Assembly (NCBI RefSeq): GCF_023703415.1
Contig: NZ_JAGMTU010000003.1
Location: forward strand, 496,001 to 560,000
Source of the DNA: Microbacterium sp. USTB-Y
Lineage (GTDB): Bacteria; Actinomycetota; Actinomycetes; Actinomycetales; Microbacteriaceae
Direction: 5' to 3'
Length of the DNA: 64,000 nt
This document shows, one piece after another, positions 58,912 to 64,000 of the stretch (the stretch's first letter is position 1; every line of letters begins with the position of its first letter). The position numbers and the translations under genes were made by a program. The notes beneath the pieces are model-generated. The model was not told the DNA's origin and did not search any database. It worked only from the letters and a program-made list of their open reading frames with translations.

Positions 58912-59556
58912 ATGACACGCACCTACCCCGACACGATCGCCGCCGCCGTCACGCGCGAGCTCATCGTGAAGAAGTCGCGCTTCATCGCGCATCTGGTCCC
59001 GGTCCGGTCCGTGGCTGAGGCTGACGAGGTGATCGCGTCCGTCCGCCGGCAGTACTGGGATGCCCGTCACAACTGCACCGCGATGGTGACCGGCGTCACC
59101 GGGGATCAGGCACGATCCTCGGACGATGGAGAGCCCTCCGGCACAGCCGGGATCCCCATGCTGGAGGTGCTGCGCCGGCGCGGCCTCACCGACGTGGTCG
59201 CGGTGGTCACCCGCTACTTCGGCGGCGTCAAGCTCGGCGCCGGCGGCCTGATCCGGGCGTACTCCACGGCGGTCTCCGATGCGCTGGACGAGGCCGTGCT
59301 GCTCCATCGTCGCGAGTTGCTCGAGGCGCGCGTCGATGTGCCGCATGCCGACGCCGGGCGCATCGACAACGGTCTGCGCGACTGGGCCGCAGCCCATGGA
59401 TCCTCCTTCGGCGAGGTCGTGTACGGCGCCGTGGCGTCGTTCACCCTCTGGATCCCGCCGTCCGACAGGGCGCTCTTCGTCGACGACCTCGCCTCATTGT
59501 CGGGCGGGTCCCTCTCCCCCGTCTTCGGCAGGACCCGCATCGTCGACGTCGCCTGA
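58912..59556 (+). CDS. YigZ/IMPACT-family protein
   Basis: This 214-residue protein has the YigZ (UPF0029) core KKSRFIAHLVPVRSVAEADEVI, the WDARHNCTAMVTGVTGDQARSSDDGEPSGTAGIPMLEVLRRRGLTDVVAVVTRYFGGVKLGAGGLIRAY stretch and a DUF1949-like C-terminus (RIDNGLRDWAAAHGSSFGEVVYG). YigZ proteins are linked to translation factors and stalled ribosomes. It is commonly found beside murJ/trxB in this group. Confidence 0.92.
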   Translation: MTRTYPDTIAAAVTRELIVKKSRFIAHLVPVRSVAEADEVIASVRRQYWDARHNCTAMVTGVTGDQARSSDDGEPSGTAGIPMLEVLRRRGLTDVVAVVTRYFGGVKLGAGGLIRAYSTAVSDALDEAVLLHRRELLEARVDVPHADAGRIDNGLRDWAAAHGSSFGEVVYGAVASFTLWIPPSDRALFVDDLASLSGGSLSPVFGRTRIVDVA

Positions 59557-59660
59557 GCCCCTTGCCGCCCCGGGCGTGCGATCGCCCCGCGAGGTCGCCC
59601 AGCCGCGCGGAATGCCGCGCCGGTACCATGTGTTGAAGCGTGCGAGAGCAAGGAGAAGCA

Positions 59661-60614
59661 ATGCGACAGGTCATCATCATCGGTTCGGGACCCGCGGGGT
59701 TCACGGCGGCGATCTACGCGGCCCGCGCGAACCTCAACCCCGTGCTCGTCGCGAGCTCGGTCGAGGTCGGCGGTGAACTGATGAAGACCACCGAGGTGGA
59801 GAACTTCCCCGGCTTCCCCGAGGGGATCCAGGGCCCCGACCTCATGGCCAAGATGCAGGAGCAGGCCGAGAAGTTCGGCACCGAGGTGCTGTACGACGAC
59901 GTCACCGAGCTCGAGCTCGACGGCGACATCAAGAAGGTCACGCTCGGCAGCGGGACGGTGCTCGAAGCCGCTTCCGTGATCTACGCGACCGGATCCGCCT
60001 ACCGCACGCTCAGCATCCCCGGTGAGGATCGCCTGTCCGGCCACGGTGTCTCCTGGTGCGCGACCTGCGACGGCTTCTTCTTCCGGGAGCGCACGATCGC
60101 GGTCGTCGGCGGCGGCGACTCCGCAATGGAGGAGGCCACCTTCCTCACGAAGTTCGCCTCGAAGGTCTACATCATCCACCGCAAGGACACGCTGCGGGCG
60201 TCGAAGATCATGCAGGAGCGGGCCTTCGCGAACGACAAGATCGAGTTCATCTGGAACAGTGCCGTCGAAGAGGTGCTGGGTGACGACGCGACCTCCGGAG
60301 TGCGCCTGCGCAACACGGTCGACGGCACCACCACAGATCTTCCGATCGATGGACTCTTCATCGCGATCGGCAACGACCCGCGCACCCACCTGGTGCACGG
60401 CAAGCTGGACCTCACCCCCGAGGGCACGATCTGGGTCGACGGGCGCACGTCGCGGACGTCCGTTTCGGGCGTCTTCGCCGCGGGTGATGTGATCGACCCG
60501 ACCTACCGTCAGGCGATCACGGCCGCGGGATCGGGCACCGTGGCGGCGCTGGACGTCGAGCACTTCCTGGCGGCGCTTTCGGACGGAACCCCTGCGGAGT
60601 CGGTCCTCGCCTGA
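59661..60614 (+). CDS. trxB: Thioredoxin reductase
   Basis: This 317-residue flavoprotein has the FAD motif IIIGSGPAGFTAAIYAARAN, the redox-active SWCATCDGFF (Cys133, Cys136), the NADPH-binding VVGGGDSAMEEATFL, and the C-terminal FAAGDVIDPTYRQAITAAGSG FAD segment. It reduces thioredoxin with NADPH. The trxA gene follows 74 bases later. ATG 59661 follows AAGGAGAAGC; the upstream ATG at 59640 is unlikely. Confidence 0.96.
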   Translation: MRQVIIIGSGPAGFTAAIYAARANLNPVLVASSVEVGGELMKTTEVENFPGFPEGIQGPDLMAKMQEQAEKFGTEVLYDDVTELELDGDIKKVTLGSGTVLEAASVIYATGSAYRTLSIPGEDRLSGHGVSWCATCDGFFFRERTIAVVGGGDSAMEEATFLTKFASKVYIIHRKDTLRASKIMQERAFANDKIEFIWNSAVEEVLGDDATSGVRLRNTVDGTTTDLPIDGLFIAIGNDPRTHLVHGKLDLTPEGTIWVDGRTSRTSVSGVFAAGDVIDPTYRQAITAAGSGTVAALDVEHFLAALSDGTPAESVLA

Positions 60615-60688
60615 ACGGCGGGAACAGTTCCGCCCCCATTGCTGTTGACTTCACCGAGCGTGACACGCTCACACGAACAAGGAGAATC

Positions 60689-61012
60689 ATGACTGCCAAG
60701 GCAACCAGCCAGGCGACCTGGGAGCAGGACGTGCTTCAGGCCGAAGGCCCCGTTCTGGTCGATTTCTGGGCTGCGTGGTGCGGACCGTGTCGCATGGTCG
60801 CACCGGTGCTGGACGAGATCCAGTCGGAGAACCCCGACAAGATCACCATCCTCAAGCTCAATGTCGATGAGAACCCCGATCTCGCCATGAAGTACCAGAT
60901 CACGTCGATCCCGGCGATGAAGGTTTTCCAGGGCGGAGAGGTCAAGACGACGATCATCGGCGCCAAGCCGAAGTTCGCGCTCGAGCAGGATCTGGCATCC
61001 TTCCTGGGCTGA
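60689..61012 (+). CDS. trxA: Thioredoxin
   Basis: This 107-residue protein has the thioredoxin fold with PVLVDFWAAWCGPCRMVAPVLDEI (active site WCGPC, Cys31 and Cys34), KLNVDENPDLAMKYQITSIPAMKVF (cis-Pro in the SIPA motif) and the GAKPKFALEQDLASFL terminus. It is reduced by the upstream trxB product. It is followed by a classic intrinsic terminator. The start ATG has ACAAGGAGAATC upstream. Confidence 0.97.
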   Translation: MTAKATSQATWEQDVLQAEGPVLVDFWAAWCGPCRMVAPVLDEIQSENPDKITILKLNVDENPDLAMKYQITSIPAMKVFQGGEVKTTIIGAKPKFALEQDLASFLG

Positions 61013-61025
61013 CCCCCTGACGACG

Positions 61026-61056
61026 AAGCCCGCCCTCCTCCGAGGGCGGGCTTTTT
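61026..61056 (+). terminator. Intrinsic terminator of trxA
   Basis: AAGCCCGCCCTC (61026-61037) / GAGGGCGGGCTT (61042-61053) is a perfect 12-bp stem with a 4-nt loop, followed by TTTTT. It is a textbook rho-independent terminator right after trxA. Confidence 0.93.
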
Positions 61057-61156
61057 CGTGCCTGCGCAAAGCCGGCCCGCCTGCCCGATGTGGCTTGCTC
61101 GCACAGGGCTGCTGTGCGGGTCGGCCTCCCCGCCGCCTTGGCGCTCCGCGCAGCGC

Positions 61157-61170
61157 GTTTCACGTGAAAC
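61157..61170. other. parS centromere site 1
   Basis: GTTTCACGTGAAAC, a perfect palindrome, matches the core of the parS consensus TGTTTCACGTGAAACA. It should be bound by ParB and used for chromosome segregation. Confidence 0.93.
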
Positions 61171-61305
61171 AACCTCTCCGGGTGGACTCCCCTCCCGCTG
61201 CCCATGCGCGGTGCAGGTCACGTGTTCTTCACAGCCATCAGGAATGCTGGCGCAGGGGCTACGTATCCGGCCGGCCGGACTGTGATGCAGTGCCCCGGAC
61301 TTGAG

Positions 61306-61319
61306 GTTTCACGTGAAAC
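61306..61319. other. parS centromere site 2
   Basis: GTTTCACGTGAAAC; perfect core of parS, 149 bases from site 1. Confidence 0.93.
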
Positions 61320-61457
61320 GCCTAGCTCGGGGAGCATGCCCGGAGCGTCCGCATCGCGACAGCGCGGACACGGACGCGGAATGTTATCGCCAGTTCATGT
61401 GCAGGACCGGTGCCACGACAAGGACCAGACTCCCGACTTGTCCTGTGACGCTCCCAC

Positions 61458-61471
61458 GTTTCACGTGAAAC
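61458..61471. other. parS centromere site 3
   Basis: GTTTCACGTGAAAC, embedded in a longer near-palindrome with CCCACG before and CACGTGGG after. It lies 11 bases from the stop of the neighbouring 112-aa gene. Confidence 0.93.
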
Positions 61472-61481
61472 ACGTGGGTCG

Positions 61482-61820
61482 CTAGGAGCGAGCGTCGTCG
61501 GCCAGCAGGTCCCAGCGTCGATACTTGGGCCCGACCCCGAGTAGGCCCCACACGATCGAGGTCAACTCCGGATAGTCGAGCGCGATACGACGGAGGACCT
61601 CGAAGTTGCGTGCCTCGTCAGGACGGACGCCCCCACTCTCGACGATCTCGTCGGCTCGCAGCAGAAAGACCACGAGCTCATCGACGCTGGGCAGCTCTTC
61701 CATGAACGCCCACGGGTCTTCTCCCCCGAGCAGCCTCTCCTGCACGAGAACGGCCAGCTCGTCCGCCGCCTCAGCGCGCAACACCTCCAGGCTGGCACGA
61801 CGCGTCGGGGACTCACTCAC
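61482..61820 (-). CDS. Conserved hypothetical protein next to parB (112 aa)
   Basis: This small soluble protein (MSESPTRRASLEVLRAEAAD, then an acidic helix-rich region with VDELVVFLLRADEIVESGGV, NFEVLRRIALDYPELTSIVW) has coherent codon bias and follows parB on the same strand. No family was recognised. It is separated from parB by about 100 bases with a 10-bp stem (61854-61892). Confidence 0.75.
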   Translation of the reverse strand: MSESPTRRASLEVLRAEAADELAVLVQERLLGGEDPWAFMEELPSVDELVVFLLRADEIVESGGVRPDEARNFEVLRRIALDYPELTSIVWGLLGVGPKYRRWDLLADDARS

Positions 61821-61853
61821 CCGTCAAGCCTACGCGGCGCCGCCGACACGAAG

Positions 61854-61892
61854 GCCCGGAACGCATCCGCTGTCAGCGAAGACGTTCCGGGC
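61854..61892 (-). terminator. Stem-loop downstream of parB
   Basis: GCCCGGAACG (61854-61863) / CGTTCCGGGC (61883-61892) is a perfect 10-bp stem with a 19-nt loop. It probably limits read-through from parAB into the 112-aa gene. Confidence 0.65.
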
Positions 61893-61921
61893 CGAGTGAT
61901 TACCAGGGGTGTCTCAGAGGC

Positions 61922-62899
61922 TCAGGAGCCGAAACCCTCCTGGCCGATCTCCTCGAGGATCCGGTTCAGATCCTGAATGGAGGCGAACTCGATCTTGACC
62001 TGGCCTTTCCTGGCGCCCAGCGCGATCTGGACCCGGGTGTTGAGGCGGTCTCCCAGCTTGCCGGCGACGTCGTCGAGGTAGGCGCGGCGCGCGCCCGCCT
62101 GTGGCTTGACCGACTTCGTCACGGTGCCGGAGGCCGCAATGACCTTGGCCGCCTCCTCGGTCGCGCGCACCGAGAGATCCTCGTTGACGACCTTGTCTGC
62201 CAGCCGCTGCATGAGGTCGGCATCGTCGAGGGAAAGGATCGCACGCGCATGGCCCGCGGTCAGCACGCCGGCAGCTACACGCTGCTGCACGGGAACCGGT
62301 AGACGCAGGAGGCGGATCGTGTTGCTCACCTGCGGTCGGGAGCGTCCGATCCGCGTGGCGAGCGCCTCCTGAGTGATGCCGAAGTCCTCGAGCAGCTGCT
62401 GGTAGGCGGAGGCCTCCTCGAGGGGATTCAGCTGCGAGCGGTGCAGGTTCTCGAGAAGAGCGTCGCGCAGGAGATCTTCGTCGGCGGTCTCCCGAAGGAT
62501 CGCCGGGATCGAGTCCAGGCCGGCCTCGCGCGCGGCGCGGGTGCGCCGCTCGCCCATGATCAGCTCATACTGGCCGTCGGAGTTCTGCCGCACCACGACC
62601 GGCTGAAGCACTCCGAACTCGCGCACGCTGTGCACAAGCTCAGCCAGATCGTCCTCGTTGAAGTGCGTGCGCGGCTGGCGCGGGTTCGGAACGATGTCGT
62701 GCGGGTCGACCCGGATCAGGCGGGCACCCGGAACCGCGACGAGATCCGCCTCGGGCTCCGCACTGACCGTCGGCGTGGTCTCCTTCGCGGTCTCCGTGGT
62801 CCGCGCCCCGGGGAAGAACACGTCGACCGGTCGCTCTGCAGCATCCGAAGTGGGGATGAGTGCGCCGATCCCCCGGCCGAGTCCCGTGCGTTTGGCCAT
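61922..62899 (-). CDS. parB: Chromosome-partitioning protein ParB
   Basis: This 325-residue protein starts MAKRTGLGRGIGALIPT (basic tail that binds ParA). It continues with the ParB/Spo0J core DIVPNPRQPRTHFNEDDLAELVHSVREFGVLQPVVVRQ, GERRTRAAREAGLDSIPAILRE, the HTH NPLEEASAYQQLLEDFGITQEALATRIGRSRPQVSNTIRLLRLP and a C-terminal dimer region. It is a CTP-dependent clamp that loads at parS and spreads. It overlaps the parA stop by one base (TGATG). Confidence 0.96.
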   Translation of the reverse strand: MAKRTGLGRGIGALIPTSDAAERPVDVFFPGARTTETAKETTPTVSAEPEADLVAVPGARLIRVDPHDIVPNPRQPRTHFNEDDLAELVHSVREFGVLQPVVVRQNSDGQYELIMGERRTRAAREAGLDSIPAILRETADEDLLRDALLENLHRSQLNPLEEASAYQQLLEDFGITQEALATRIGRSRPQVSNTIRLLRLPVPVQQRVAAGVLTAGHARAILSLDDADLMQRLADKVVNEDLSVRATEEAAKVIAASGTVTKSVKPQAGARRAYLDDVAGKLGDRLNTRVQIALGARKGQVKIEFASIQDLNRILEEIGQEGFGS

Positions 62900-63825
62900 C
62901 AGTGCCCCTTCTCGTTCTCTTTCGTCGCCCGTCGAGCGATCTCCACTGCTGCTTCACGGTAGGCGACGGCGCCCACCGACTGTCCGTCGTACGCGATGAC
63001 CGTCTGACCGAAGCTCGGCGCCTCGGAAACACGGACGGAGCGCGGAATCACGGTGTTCAGAACCTCGTGCGGGAAATGTCCACGGACCTCCTCGGCGACC
63101 TGCTGCGCAAGACGGGTACGTCCGTCGAACATGGTCAGAAGAATGGTCGACATCGTGAGGTCAGGGTTCAGATGCTTCTGGATCATCCGGATGTTGCCCA
63201 GCAGCTGGCTCAGCCCCTCGAGTGCGTAGTACTCGCACTGGATCGGGATCATCACTTCCGTCGCCGCCGTGAACGCATTGATCGTCAGCAGCCCCAAGGA
63301 GGGCGGGCAGTCGATGATCACGATGTTCATGGGGTGCGCCGCCAGGTAGTCATTGAGTGCCGTGCGCAGTCGGTGCTCGCGCGCGACCTGGGAGACCAGT
63401 TCGATCTCGGCGCCCGCGAGATGGATCGTGCTCGGCGCACAGAGGAGATTCGGCGACTCCGGACTCACCTGCACGACGTCCGCGAGAGGCACGTCACTGA
63501 TGAGAACGTCGTAGATGCTCTGCAGATCTGCGGTGTGGGGCACTCCCAGCGCTGTCGACGCGTTTCCCTGCGGGTCGAGGTCGATCACCAGCACTTTCGC
63601 GCCGAGCTCCGCCATCGCTGAGGCGACATTGACCGCGGTGGTGGTCTTACCGACGCCGCCCTTCTGATTCGAGATCGTGAAGATCCGCGTGGGTCCGTCG
63701 AAGTGCACGGAGACGGCTTCCAGAGCCTTGCGACGCGCAGTGAGATCTGCGAGCTCCCGCGCCAGGGGGGTGTCCACGCCGTATTCAGCAGTCGAGGTGT
63801 TCGAGGACTGTTTCACGTGAAACAT
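62899..63825 (-). CDS. parA: Chromosome-partitioning ATPase ParA
   Basis: This 308-residue protein has the deviant Walker A motif RIFTISNQKGGVGKTTTAVNVASAM (KGGVGKTT at 55-62), the KVLVIDLDPQGNASTALGV strand, IVIIDCPPSLGLLTINAFTA and the switch region. It moves ParB-parS complexes along the nucleoid. The start codon and first residues MFHVKQ are encoded by a parS site, so the centromere lies in the gene itself. Order parA-parB is as in other actinobacteria, and rsmG should lie next upstream. Confidence 0.96.
   Translation of the reverse strand: MFHVKQSSNTSTAEYGVDTPLARELADLTARRKALEAVSVHFDGPTRIFTISNQKGGVGKTTTAVNVASAMAELGAKVLVIDLDPQGNASTALGVPHTADLQSIYDVLISDVPLADVVQVSPESPNLLCAPSTIHLAGAEIELVSQVAREHRLRTALNDYLAAHPMNIVIIDCPPSLGLLTINAFTAATEVMIPIQCEYYALEGLSQLLGNIRMIQKHLNPDLTMSTILLTMFDGRTRLAQQVAEEVRGHFPHEVLNTVIPRSVRVSEAPSFGQTVIAYDGQSVGAVAYREAAVEIARRATKENEKGH
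63810..63823. other. parS centromere site 4, inside the parA start
   Basis: The full consensus TGTTTCACGTGAAACA is at 63809-63824. It encodes residues 2-6 of ParA (FHVKQ). Confidence 0.95.
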
Positions 63826-63922
63826 CCACTCCTTTCGACGATCTCCGACGGGGAAACGACGGAATCTCCACTCTAACTTGAACCACCGACCATCCCACCG
63901 TCGAGGACGGGATCTTTGCGAT

Positions 63923-63936
63923 GTTTCACGTGAAAC
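63923..63936. other. parS centromere site 5
   Basis: GTTTCACGTGAAAC at 63923-63936, preceded by T as in consensus. It lies 98 bases upstream of the parA start and downstream of the partial gene at the window edge. Confidence 0.93.
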
Positions 63937-63957
63937 CTGATTGTGTGGACCGATCCC

Positions 63958-64000
63958 TCAGTCGTGCAGCGCTTCCGCCATGCGATCACACCTGGGATCC
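63958..64000 (-). CDS. Partial gene at window edge, possibly rsmG (C-terminal codons)
   Basis: A minus-strand frame open to the window edge gives PRCDRMAEALHD and stops at 63958-63960 (TGA). In actinobacteria the gene directly upstream of parA is normally rsmG (16S rRNA 7-methylguanosine methyltransferase). Only about 14 codons are visible, so the identification is positional, not by sequence. Confidence 0.35.
   Translation of the reverse strand, partial: DPRCDRMAEALHD

Larger units (their letters stand above)
61013..61481. other. trxA-parB gap with three parS sites
   Basis: The 469 bases contain the trxA terminator (61026-61056), three parS sites (61157, 61306, 61458) and no credible gene. 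The parS spacings are about 149 and 152 bases. The flanks are rich in short runs of GC. Confidence 0.75.

Overview
The window looks like a chromosomal segment of a high-GC Gram-positive actinobacterium, most likely Microbacteriaceae (Microbacterium-like). Nearly all genes have strongly G/C-biased third positions. The right end carries the replication-proximal actinobacterial block: a tRNA nucleotidyltransferase, a DUF6049 protein, murJ, trxB, trxA, five parS sites, then parB and parA. The window therefore probably ends a few kilobases from oriC/dnaA. No rRNA, tRNA or CRISPR array was recognised.

Layout. 1-15 kb is accessory and stress-related: two convergent paralogous HTH proteins, a DeoR/LacI hybrid regulator, a Phd/PIN toxin-antitoxin pair, an ECF sigma factor with a YCII protein, a hemerythrin, an encapsulin nanocompartment with its DyP peroxidase cargo, a PucR regulator, a metallo-hydrolase/MarR operon behind a near-consensus leaderless promoter, and Dps. 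15.2-21.9 kb is a foreign, visibly less GC-rich element. It carries a SIR2-HerA-SLATT gene set that matches a known anti-phage pair plus a third membrane component, an XRE regulator and two unrecognised proteins. Its ends, which I read directly, are an 11-bp TGT...ACA terminal inverted repeat with further shared internal motifs, and a 14-bp sequence copied from the 3' end of dnaB lies beside the left end. No transposase or integrase was recognised inside it. 22-27.6 kb is the conserved rpsF-ssb-rpsR-rplI-dnaB region, in which dnaB is interrupted in its Walker A motif by a 399-residue intein with class 3 signatures.

29-45 kb is nutrient uptake and catabolism. There is a dipeptide/oligopeptide ABC transporter. 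Next to it an Lrp-type regulator is divergent from an operon of an MHS-family symporter, an amidohydrolase, a ThDP-dependent decarboxylase and an agmatinase-family ureohydrolase, which I infer to be a guanidino-compound (possibly 2-ketoarginine) route. An aldehyde dehydrogenase/DUF779/GAF-regulator set follows. 45-55 kb holds an MFS efflux pump with a divergent TetR regulator, a PadR/HAAS pair, CCA-adding enzyme, an esterase, a luciferase-like monooxygenase and a methyltransferase. 55-64 kb is the conserved murJ-trxB-trxA-parB-parA block.

Two themes recur. Several palindromes lie directly on promoters or start codons (antitoxin 3917, hydrolase 12938, TetR gene 46722). Long perfect inverted repeats of REP type lie in several intergenic regions. 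The strongest candidates for something new are the 6.6-kb element with transposon-like ends that carries SIR2-HerA-SLATT and an orphan 586-residue tail-anchored protein, and the class 3 intein of the neighbouring dnaB.
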